Below are positions 56,940-64,000 of a DNA stretch of 64,000 nt, piece after piece. The DNA lies in NCBI GenBank assembly GCA_014946745.1, contig JADCRD010000001.1:2168427-2232426 (forward strand), read 5' to 3'. Position numbers and translations under genes: made by a program. The notes beneath the pieces were generated by a model. That model worked only from the letters and a program-made list of their open reading frames with translations, was not told the DNA's origin and searched no databases. The stretch comes from Lysobacterales bacterium. Lineage in GTDB: Bacteria > Pseudomonadota > Gammaproteobacteria > Xanthomonadales > Xanthomonadaceae. The first letter of the stretch is position 1. The number at the start of each line of letters is the position of its first letter.

Positions 56940-57806
56940 TCAGCGCTGCGGCGCTTGCTCGAAGAAGCGCAGGAACTCGGCGTCACGATCGAGCACCAGC
57001 ACGCTGTCTCCGCGCGCGAAGGCTTCGCGATAGGCCTGCAGGCTGCGGTGGAAAGCGTAGAACTCGGGGTCGACCCCGTAGGCCTCGGCGTAGATCTCGG
57101 CGGCACGCGCATCGCCTTCACCGCGGATGAGCTCGGCGTCGCGCTGCGCCTCTGCCACCAGCACCTGGCGCTGACGGTCGGCGTCGGAGCGGATCGTCTC
57201 CGAGATCTCCTGGCCTTCCGCGCGCAGCTCGTTCGCCACCCGCAGGCGTTCGGCGCGCATGCGCTGGAAGACCGAACCGATCACCTCGCTGTCTTCGGGC
57301 AGATCGATGCGCTTGATCCGCACGTCGACCACTTCGATACCCAGCTCACGCACGCGCTGGTTGCCCACGTCGACGAAGCGCTGCGCCAGATCGCGGCGCT
57401 CGCCGGCGACCACCGCCTGCAGGGTGCGCTGGGCGATCTCGTTGCGGATGACCTCGGTGATGATCGGCAGGAGACGCTGGCGGGCCTGCTCTTCGATGCC
57501 GCTGGTGGCGGTGTAGAAGCGCTGCACGTCAGCGATGCGCCACTTAACGAAGAAGTCGACATTGACGTCCTTCTTCTCGAAGGTGAGGTAACGCTCCGGC
57601 CGCGAGTCCAGCGACAGGATGCGGCGGTCGAAACTCATCACGTTCTGCACCAGCGGCAGCTTGAAGTGCAGGCCGGGCTGGATGTCGGTCTCGACCACGC
57701 GGCCCAGCTGGAAGCGGATGCCGACGTGGCTTTCCTCAATCTTGTACAGGCTGGACAGCAGCACCAGCAGCACGGCTGCGATGGCGATCAGCAGGGAGGG
57801 TCTCAT
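56940..57806 (-). CDS. hflC: HflC, subunit of the FtsH-modulating HflKC complex
   Basis: HflC and HflK form a large periplasmic-facing cage around FtsH in the inner membrane. The 288-residue product has one N-terminal helix (LLIAIAAVLLVLLSSL) and a band-7/SPFH domain with SHVGIRFQLGRVV, VMSFDRRILSLDSRPE and the long helical QRMRAERLRVANELRAEGQE. Its ATG overlaps the hflK stop by 4 bases. The C-terminus FFEQAPQR is typical in length. Confidence 0.97.
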   Translation of the reverse strand: MRPSLLIAIAAVLLVLLSSLYKIEESHVGIRFQLGRVVETDIQPGLHFKLPLVQNVMSFDRRILSLDSRPERYLTFEKKDVNVDFFVKWRIADVQRFYTATSGIEEQARQRLLPIITEVIRNEIAQRTLQAVVAGERRDLAQRFVDVGNQRVRELGIEVVDVRIKRIDLPEDSEVIGSVFQRMRAERLRVANELRAEGQEISETIRSDADRQRQVLVAEAQRDAELIRGEGDARAAEIYAEAYGVDPEFYAFHRSLQAYREAFARGDSVLVLDRDAEFLRFFEQAPQR

Positions 57807-59008
57807 TGGCGGGTCTCCTCACGGCTCGGACGTTCGGGGCGGCCACTGTTGCGGTTGCGCTCGCTGCCAGGCGGGGCGGCCGAGCTCGAAGCAGGCGAGC
57901 TGGGCTGCAGCTGCGGCAGAGCGGCTGCGGCGGCAGGCAGGCGCGACTGCGGGCCTTGGCCGCTGTCCTCGCCGACGGGCAGGTACAGCACGTTGTTGCC
58001 ATCGCCCGAATAGATCGTGCGGTTGTTGGCCAGCACTTCCTGCATGGTTTCGAGATACAGACGACGACGGGTAACCTCGGGCGCTTTGCGGTACTCGTCG
58101 GCGAGCAAGCTGAAGCGCTGAGCTTCACCCGTCGCTCGCGCGATCACCGCATCGCGGTAACCCTCAGCCTGCGTGCGTACGCGCGCAGCCTCGCCTCGGG
58201 CTTCCGGCACCACCGTGCTGCGGTAGGCCTCGGCTTCGCTCTCGATGCGCTCCTTGTCTTCGCGCGCGCTGATGGCGTCGTCGAAGGCCTGCCTGACTTC
58301 CTGCGGCGGACGCGCGTTGGGGATATTCAGCACGGTCACCTGCAGCCCGGTGCTGTAGCTGTCAAGGGTCGCCTGGAGGCGCGTCTGGGCCTCTGCGGCA
58401 AGGGCCGCGCGCTCTCCGGTCAGGATGGTATCCATCTGGCTTCCGCCGATGACGTCGCGGATCGCGCTCTCGGCCGCCTGCTTCAGGGTTTCCTCGGCCT
58501 CGCGGGTGCCAAAGAAGAAATTCTTCGGGTCGCTGACCACAAACTGCACGCCGTAGTCGATCTGCACGATGTTCTCGTCTGCGGTCAGCAGGCGGACCTG
58601 GTCGGAGACGCTGCGCACGCGGGTGACGTCGAGCTTCAGCACCTGCTCGATCGGGTTCGGCCACTTCAGATTCGGCCCTGGCGGCATGATCCGGTCGAAC
58701 TTGCCGAAACGCAGCACGACGCCACGCTCGCGCTCGTCTACGAGCACCACCGAATCAAACGCAGCCCAGGCCAGCACGGCCAAGAGCACGAGCAGCAGCA
58801 AGCCACGCCCGAACGGGTCCTGCCCCTCGCCACGACGCGATGCATCGCCGCCGCCTGAGCCGCCGAAGACGCGGTTGAGGCTGGCCTTCAGCTTGTTGAG
58901 GAAAGCCTCGACATCGGCGCCGGGATCGTTGTTGTTGTTGTTGCCGTTCCAGGGGTCGCGGTCCTTGCCGCCACCGCTGCCTCCGCCGCCAGGTTGATTC
59001 CAGGCCAT
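57803..59008 (-). CDS. hflK: HflK, subunit of the FtsH-modulating HflKC complex
   Basis: The 401-residue product starts MAWNQPGGGGSGGGKDRDPW (GGAG 6 bases before ATG 59008), with a Gly/Asn-rich cytoplasmic head. A membrane helix at about 70-88 (GLLLLVLLAVLAWAAFDSV) is followed by the SPFH domain (VVLVDERERGVVLRFGKFDRI, LTADENIVQIDYGVQF), a long helical region and a Pro/Ala/Ser-rich tail. It precedes hflC with an ATGA overlap, and hflX lies upstream. Confidence 0.97.
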   Translation of the reverse strand: MAWNQPGGGGSGGGKDRDPWNGNNNNNDPGADVEAFLNKLKASLNRVFGGSGGGDASRRGEGQDPFGRGLLLLVLLAVLAWAAFDSVVLVDERERGVVLRFGKFDRIMPPGPNLKWPNPIEQVLKLDVTRVRSVSDQVRLLTADENIVQIDYGVQFVVSDPKNFFFGTREAEETLKQAAESAIRDVIGGSQMDTILTGERAALAAEAQTRLQATLDSYSTGLQVTVLNIPNARPPQEVRQAFDDAISAREDKERIESEAEAYRSTVVPEARGEAARVRTQAEGYRDAVIARATGEAQRFSLLADEYRKAPEVTRRRLYLETMQEVLANNRTIYSGDGNNVLYLPVGEDSGQGPQSRLPAAAAALPQLQPSSPASSSAAPPGSERNRNSGRPERPSREETRQ

Positions 59009-59142
59009 CGAGTGCTCCAATACGTGATCGCTGCGCTGCCCGCTGTCGGCTCGCCGTGCAGCCGTCTTTACGGGCGTGAATCCAAGGCGCCGGAGTGTAG
59101 CAGCCGCCCGGCGAGGCATCGTGGAGGTGGCGTCGCGAGCCC

Positions 59143-60471
59143 TCAGAGACCCGGGCGCTCGACCTCCCACTCTTCCATGGGGGCGCTCAAGGACTCCCCC
59201 AAGCGGTCCCGGAACGCGGGAAACTCTGCCGCCAGCTTGGCCGCCTGCGCACGCGGCAGATCGATCGCGATTTGCCAGCCCTGCTCGTCGCTGAGCTCTT
59301 CGCGCACCGCTCCAAGTGCGAACAGGCGCGCCCGCAGGCGCCCCTCGGCGACCGGCAAGGCCACACTGGCGCTGATCCGCTCGGAGGCGAAGCGTTCGCT
59401 GATCGCACTGCGCAGCAGATCGAGGCCAAGGCCGTCGCGCGCCGACACGAACACGCGTTCGGCGCCGTCCTCGACTCGATCGCGGCGCGATGCCGCGCCC
59501 ACCATGAGATCGATCTTGTTGAAAACCTGGATCTGCGGGATATCGCCCGCACCGATCTCGGCCAGCACGCTCTCGACGTCAGCCACGCGCTCGCGCAGCT
59601 GCGGATCCGCGGCATCGATCACGTGCAGCAAAAGATCCGCCTCGCGCGCCTCGGACAGCGTCGAGCGGAAGGCCGCAACCAGCTCGTGCGGAAGGTCGCG
59701 AACGAAGCCGACGGTATCCGCCAGCACGACCTCGCCGCAGTCCAGTCCCGAGAGTTTCCGAACGGTTGGATCGAGCGTGGCGAACAGTTGGTCGGCGGCA
59801 TAGATGCCAGCGCCGGTCATGGCATTGAACAGAGTCGATTTGCCGGCGTTGGTGTAGCCGACCAGGGCGATTCGCGGGACTTCGTTGCGCAAGCGCGCAC
59901 GGCGTGCCTGCGCCTGGCGGCGTTCGGCCTGTTCGAGGCGCTTGGACAGCACTTTGACCCGCTCGGCCAGCAGACGGCGATCGGTTTCGAGCTGGGTTTC
60001 GCCCGGGCCGCGCAGGCCGATCGAGCCGCCGCGCTGCCGCTCAAGGTGAGTCCAGCCGCGCACGAGGCGCGTGGACATGTGCTTCAGCTGCGCCAGCTCC
60101 ACCTGCAGCTTGCCCTCGAAGCTGCGCGCACGCTGGCTGAAGATGTCGAGGATCAGTCCAGTGCGATCGACCACCCGGCACTGCAGATGCTTCTCCAGGT
60201 TGCGCTCCTGCACCGGCGACAGCGTGGTGTTGACCAGCACCAGATCGATGTCATGGATGCCGCACAGTTCTTTCGCTTCATCCGCCTTGCCGCTGCCGAT
60301 GTACAGCGCCGGGTTCGGGCGGTCGACGCGTGCGTTGATGCTGGCGAGCACGCTGGCGCCCGCCGAGCGCGCCAGCTCGCCGAACTCTTCCAGCGCTTCG
60401 GACTCGTCTCGACCCGGAGCCTGCGGCTGGATCAGCAGCGCGCGCTCGCCGCGCTTCTCGCGCTCAAACAT
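59143..60471 (-). CDS. hflX: GTPase HflX
   Basis: HflX is a ribosome-associated GTPase that splits stalled or hibernating ribosomes under stress. The 442-residue product has the N-terminal HflX domain with PNPALYIGSGKADE, SPVQERNLEKHL and the conserved RGPGETQLETDRR. The GTPase domain follows: G1 GYTNAGKST, G3 DTVGF, G4 NKID. ATG 60471 comes 33 bases after hfq, the usual hfq-hflX-hflK-hflC order. Confidence 0.97.
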   Translation of the reverse strand: MFEREKRGERALLIQPQAPGRDESEALEEFGELARSAGASVLASINARVDRPNPALYIGSGKADEAKELCGIHDIDLVLVNTTLSPVQERNLEKHLQCRVVDRTGLILDIFSQRARSFEGKLQVELAQLKHMSTRLVRGWTHLERQRGGSIGLRGPGETQLETDRRLLAERVKVLSKRLEQAERRQAQARRARLRNEVPRIALVGYTNAGKSTLFNAMTGAGIYAADQLFATLDPTVRKLSGLDCGEVVLADTVGFVRDLPHELVAAFRSTLSEAREADLLLHVIDAADPQLRERVADVESVLAEIGAGDIPQIQVFNKIDLMVGAASRRDRVEDGAERVFVSARDGLGLDLLRSAISERFASERISASVALPVAEGRLRARLFALGAVREELSDEQGWQIAIDLPRAQAAKLAAEFPAFRDRLGESLSAPMEEWEVERPGL

Positions 60472-60504
60472 GGCGCGGGGCCAGGTTCGCCAAGAGCGAG
60501 CCGA

Positions 60505-60765
60505 TCAATCCTGATCGCCCGAGCCATCGGAGACGTCGCTGCCGCCTCCAGGACCGATACGGACGTTGCGCGCCGGCACGACAGTGGAGATGGCGTGCTT
60601 GTAGACCATCTGGCTGACCGTATTGCGCAGCAGGACCACGAACTGGTCGAAAGACTCGATGGTGCCCTGCAGCTTGATGCCGTTGACCAGATAGATCGAC
60701 ACCGGTACGCGCTCGCGGCGCAGGGCGTTGAGGAAAGGATCCTGCAGGGACTGGCCCTTGGACAT
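60505..60765 (-). CDS. hfq: RNA chaperone Hfq
   Basis: The 86-residue product has the Sm1 motif ([40 protein letters not shown]) and the Sm2 motif with YKHAIST, complete, followed by a short Gly/Ser/Asp tail. Hfq hexamers pair small RNAs with mRNAs. The 150-base gap to miaA may contain its own promoter, as in other proteobacteria, but I cannot identify one with confidence. Confidence 0.98.
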   Translation of the reverse strand: MSKGQSLQDPFLNALRRERVPVSIYLVNGIKLQGTIESFDQFVVLLRNTVSQMVYKHAISTVVPARNVRIGPGGGSDVSDGSGDQD

Positions 60766-60915
60766 GGTCGCTCCTTGAATGGGATGTTCGATGTGCTTGT
60801 TGTTCTGTGCGCGCTGGCGCGCACGGTCTCCACCTGGGGGCACTCCCCAAGACAGGAAGGCTCGATGGCAACGGGCCGAGTGTACAGGCTGGACTGTGGA
60901 TACAGCCCCTGCCGT

Positions 60916-61872
60916 TCAGCGGCCGTCCAGCCCGCCCGCCAGCCGGAACAGCGCCGCGGCGCGTGCAGGTTCCGTGAGCGAATCGACCCAGAACGCATCC
61001 AGCTCCGCGCGCAGCCAGGTGAGCTGACGCTTGGCCAGCTGGCGGGTGGCCGCGATCCCTTCGGCGAGGAACTCGGACATCGAGGTCTCACCCTTCAGGT
61101 GACGCCAGGCCTGCCGGTAGCCCACCGCCCGCATGGCCGGCAGGTCGGGATGCAGCTCAGGGCGCGCCATCAACCCACGCACCTCGTCCAGAAAACCCTG
61201 CCCGACCATGCGCTCGAAGCGCTGGGCGATTCGCTGGTGCAGCAGGCCGCGATCGGCCGGCGCCAGCACCAGCTTCAGCACACGCCAAAGTGGCCGCGGC
61301 GACAGCGGGGCCTCGCGCTGCCAGACGCTGATCGGCCGACCCGAGACCCGCCAGACCTCCAGCGCGCGGGTGATCCGCTGCGGATCGCTCGGGCGGATGC
61401 GCGCGGCGGCATCGGGATCGACTCGGGCCAGCTCCGCGTGCAGCGCGGACCAGCCCCGCTCGGCGGCTTCATGCTCGATCGCCGAACGCACTTCGGGCTC
61501 GGAGCTCGGCATGGCCGAGAGCCCGCCCAGCAGGGCGCGGAAGTACAGTCCGGTGCCACCCACCAGGATGGGCAGATGCCCCCGCGACAGCACCGCGTCG
61601 ACCGCGGCACTCGCGTCCTGCGCGAACTCCCCCGCGGAATAGGGCTGGTCGGGCGCACGGATGTCGATCAGGTGATGCGGAAGGCCGGCGCGCTCCTGCG
61701 CATCCGGCTTGGCGCTACCGATGTCGAGGCCGCGATAGACCAGGGCCGAATCCACGCTGATGATTTCGCCGCCGTAGCGCTGCGCCAGCTCGATAGCGAG
61801 CGCGGTCTTGCCCGATGCCGTAGGCCCCATCAGGGCCAGCACCAGCGGCCGATCGGCAGCGGATGCAGTCAC
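60916..61872 (-). CDS. miaA: tRNA dimethylallyltransferase
   Basis: MiaA adds a dimethylallyl group to A37 of tRNAs reading UNN codons. The 318-residue product has the P-loop [54 protein letters not shown] and [14 protein letters not shown] 61872 is chosen because it overlaps the upstream lytic transglycosylase stop (GTGA); GTG 61884 is four codons earlier. It is part of the same minus-strand operon, 150 bases before hfq. Confidence 0.95.
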   Translation of the reverse strand: MTASAADRPLVLALMGPTASGKTALAIELAQRYGGEIISVDSALVYRGLDIGSAKPDAQERAGLPHHLIDIRAPDQPYSAGEFAQDASAAVDAVLSRGHLPILVGGTGLYFRALLGGLSAMPSSEPEVRSAIEHEAAERGWSALHAELARVDPDAAARIRPSDPQRITRALEVWRVSGRPISVWQREAPLSPRPLWRVLKLVLAPADRGLLHQRIAQRFERMVGQGFLDEVRGLMARPELHPDLPAMRAVGYRQAWRHLKGETSMSEFLAEGIAATRQLAKRQLTWLRAELDAFWVDSLTEPARAAALFRLAGGLDGR

Positions 61873-63320
61873 GGCCGGCGGCACCCGACCAGCTGCAGGC
61901 GCTGTCCCGGCTTGATCAGATAGCGCGGCCCGCGCACACCGTTGGCGCGCGCCAGCTGCTCAACCGCGCACTGGTGCCTGCGCGCGATGCTGTGCAGCGA
62001 GTCACCGCGGCGCACCGTATGGCTGCGCGGGCCCGCTGCACTGGCACCGCTCGGCTGGCTGGGCCGATTGGCGGCCGCGAGCGCCCGCGCCAGCTCCAGC
62101 CGCTCGCCGCTGACGCAGTACGCGGCGTAGGCATCGACCATGCTCTGCGGGCCGCGGATCACCGTGCCGGCGGGAATGACGCTATGCGGCTCGTAGCGCG
62201 GATTGAGGTTGCGCAATGTGCGGAACCAGCCGTCGCGAATGCCCTGCTGCCCCAGACACAGGGTCAGCTCGTTGAGCGTGCTGGGCTGTGCCAGGGTGAA
62301 GCCGCTGGGCCGCAGATCGACCGCCGGGAACTCCAGGCCCACCTCTTCTGGGTGCAGGAACAGCCAGGCCGCCGCGAGTACCATCGGCACATAGTCCTGG
62401 GTCTCGCGCGGCAGCTGCCCGAACACGCGCGGGTGCCAGAAGGACTTTCCGCCAGTCGCCTGATGAATCCGTCGCATCCGGCCCTCGCCGCCGTTGTAGG
62501 CGGCCAGCGCCAGCTCAAGGTTTCCATTCAACTCGCCGAAACGGTCGTTGAGGTAGCGCACGCTGGCGCGCGAAGCCAGCTGGGCGTCGAAGCGCGTGTC
62601 AAAGCCATCCACGCGGCCAAGTCCGTAGCCCAGCCCGGTCTGATACATGAACTGGAGCGGCCCGGAGGCGCCGGCGTGCGATACCGCATGCACGCGTCCG
62701 CCGGATTCCTTGGCGAGAATGCCGAACAGCAAGGCCTCGGGCAGACCGGCCTGTTCGTACTCGGGCCACATCAGATGCCGCATGTACTGATAGTTTTCCC
62801 AGGCGGTGATCAGCTGGGGACGCATCCAGGTCAGCCACTCGACCATGGCGGACTTGACCGGCGTATTGAGCTCGATCAGATCACGCAGCTCACGGCCGTT
62901 GAGCAGGGTGATCGAGCGCTGGGCTTCGGGCAGATCGGAGAGCAGCGGAGACGCGCCGGCGGATTCGGATTCAGCGGCCCCACGACCGACCTCGAAGTCT
63001 TCTCCCACGGCCAGCCCCAGCGCGGCAAGACGCTCATAGCCGGCAAGCACGCGTTCGGCGCCGCAGGCGGGCGATTCAAGGCAGGCGCGCGCGGTTTCCC
63101 GCAGTCGGTCGCGCGCAGCGAGCAGCGCGGTTTGCTCAGCGGGCTCATCGGCGCGGATGCGCTCCGCATGCGCCAGCGCTTCGTCCAGCGCGGCGTCGAA
63201 AGCCTCCTTCGCCGCGCTGGCGTCGTCGTTGGCTTCTGTGGCGGGGCGAGTGGGCGCGGCGGAACACGCGGCGAGCAGCAGAGCCAGCGCGCAGCTGGCG
63301 AATCGGGAGAACCTTGGCAT
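61869..63320 (-). CDS. Membrane-bound lytic transglycosylase, MltD-like lipoprotein with LysM
   Basis: The 483-residue product has the lipobox LLLAAC (Cys19), so it is an outer-membrane lipoprotein. A helical region follows, then the SLT domain with the catalytic Glu in [25 protein letters not shown] (about residue 205) and [15 protein letters not shown]-terminal LysM (about 432-478, [16 protein letters not shown]) binds peptidoglycan. E. coli MltD has similar architecture with two or more LysM copies; here one is clear. Its stop overlaps miaA. It is divergent from the HerA-like gene. Confidence 0.93.
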   Translation of the reverse strand: MPRFSRFASCALALLLAACSAAPTRPATEANDDASAAKEAFDAALDEALAHAERIRADEPAEQTALLAARDRLRETARACLESPACGAERVLAGYERLAALGLAVGEDFEVGRGAAESESAGASPLLSDLPEAQRSITLLNGRELRDLIELNTPVKSAMVEWLTWMRPQLITAWENYQYMRHLMWPEYEQAGLPEALLFGILAKESGGRVHAVSHAGASGPLQFMYQTGLGYGLGRVDGFDTRFDAQLASRASVRYLNDRFGELNGNLELALAAYNGGEGRMRRIHQATGGKSFWHPRVFGQLPRETQDYVPMVLAAAWLFLHPEEVGLEFPAVDLRPSGFTLAQPSTLNELTLCLGQQGIRDGWFRTLRNLNPRYEPHSVIPAGTVIRGPQSMVDAYAAYCVSGERLELARALAAANRPSQPSGASAAGPRSHTVRRGDSLHSIARRHQCAVEQLARANGVRGPRYLIKPGQRLQLVGCRRP

Positions 63321-63440
63321 CGGACCGTCGGGACGTCATCACAGCGCCGCTGGTCGCGGCAAGCCGCGCAGTGTATCGCCCAGCCCGCAATCGACGAAGC
63401 CGCGGCTATCATGCCCGCGGCTCAACCCAGCGAGGCGCGG

Positions 63441-64000
63441 ATGGACAGGATCTTGATCGGCAAGGGCACCCAGCAGGTCGATCTGCTGGCGCGCTACGGC
63501 AATCGCCACGGACTCGTGGCCGGCGCCACCGGCACCGGAAAGTCGGTCACCCTGATGGTCATGGCCGAAGGCTTCTCGCGGCTCGGCGTGCCGGTCTTCA
63601 TCGCCGATGTGAAGGGCGATCTGGCGGGCCTGTGCCAAGCCGGCAGCCCAAGCGAGCGCATCAGCCAACGCGTCGAGCAGATCGGCGTCAGCGACTACCG
63701 GCAGGAAGCCAACCCCGTCGTCTTCTGGGACATCTACGGCGAACTCGGCCACCCGGTGCGCTGCTCGATCTCGGAGATGGGCCCCACCCTGTTGGGCCGC
63801 GTGCTGGAGTTGAACGACACCCAGTCCGGCGTGCTCGACATCGTCTTCAAGTTGGCCGACGAACAAGCCCTGCTGCTGATCGACATGGACGACCTGCGCG
63901 CCCTGCTCGGCTTCGTCGCCGACAACCGCAAGGAGATCAGCACCCAGTACGGCCTGGTCAGCGCGCAGAGCATCGCCGCCATCCAGCGCCAGCTGCTGCG
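63441..64000 (+). CDS. HerA-like ATPase (DUF853 helicase family), partial at right edge
   Basis: 186 complete codons are visible before the window ends. ATG 63441 opens MDRILIGKGTQQVDLLARYG, with Walker A GATGTGKS at 28-35 and FIADVKGDLAGL next. NRHGLVAGATGTGKSVTLMVMAEGF identifies the DUF853/YjgR type of hexameric ATPase related to HerA/FtsK. The biological role is uncertain. TATCAT at 63407-63412 is a possible -10. The remainder of the gene (usually about 500 residues) is outside. Confidence 0.93.
   Translation, partial: MDRILIGKGTQQVDLLARYGNRHGLVAGATGTGKSVTLMVMAEGFSRLGVPVFIADVKGDLAGLCQAGSPSERISQRVEQIGVSDYRQEANPVVFWDIYGELGHPVRCSISEMGPTLLGRVLELNDTQSGVLDIVFKLADEQALLLIDMDDLRALLGFVADNRKEISTQYGLVSAQSIAAIQRQLL

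Noticed and set aside
59272-61923. 883-codon open frame antisense to hflX, hfq and miaA
   Set aside because: It crosses three real genes on the other strand and has no family signatures.

Overview
The window is high-GC chromosomal DNA from a gammaproteobacterium, most likely of the order Lysobacterales (Xanthomonadales). The evidence is the protein families, the conserved order pyrG-kdsA-eno-ftsB-ispD, the operon lytic transglycosylase-miaA-hfq-hflX-hflK-hflC-DUF2065-purA, and the intergenic repeats seen here (GGGTGGGTCTTGACCCACC palindromes, AATCCC heptamers, CCCCTCTCCC hairpins). The genus cannot be fixed from the sequence alone. I found no tRNA, rRNA, CRISPR array, prophage or intact insertion sequence.

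Layout. 1-2075: alpha-E / circularly permuted ATP-grasp pair (left gene cut by the edge). 2306-5121: RDD and DUF456 membrane proteins and exonuclease I (sbcB), followed by a 268-bp tandem array. 6002-8733: hydrolase, hemolysin III family protein, pyrrolidone-carboxylate peptidase and a small unknown. 9104-12597: an MlaE/F/D-type lipid ABC transporter with a lipoprotein. 13070-14158: monofunctional homoserine dehydrogenase. 14286-19757 (minus strand): pyrG, kdsA, an inserted secreted-protein gene, eno, ftsB and ispD, overlapping or nearly so. 20538-29205: diguanylate cyclase, OprO/P-type porin, lipase-like hydrolase, ilvA and apbC/mrp. 29311-32193: a large propeller-GGDEF sensor. 32354-39886: one RND adaptor and two RND permeases. 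40216-40895: two small c-type cytochromes. 41014-46270: alcohol-forming fatty acyl-CoA reductase, PhoX-type phosphatase, acyl-CoA-binding protein and a TetR regulator. 46560-47918: a histone-H1-like basic protein and a helical repeat protein. 47963-53344: the electron-transfer locus described below. 53835-63320: DUF2721 protein and the large minus-strand purA/hfl/hfq/miaA operon. From 63441 a HerA-like ATPase runs off the right edge.

The most interesting locus is 47963-53344. A decaheme c-type cytochrome of the MtrA/DmsE/PioA type (ten CXXCH motifs) is followed by an MtrB/PioB-type outer-membrane beta-barrel. Divergent to them lie a ferric-reductase-like transmembrane flavoprotein and a monoheme cytochrome c. 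Together they suggest a porin-cytochrome conduit that moves electrons across the outer membrane. No extracellular MtrC/OmcA-type cytochrome is present in the window. An FNR/ANR-like site sits at the class II position upstream of the decaheme gene, which suggests induction when oxygen is low.

Other points worth attention: two RND permeases that differ in their proton-relay residues; a metal-dependent-type KdsA; candidate Pho boxes near a phosphate-porin-like gene and a PhoX-like gene; and a dense set of intergenic repeats, including a 268-bp array whose units appear to carry decayed copies of the end of sbcB.
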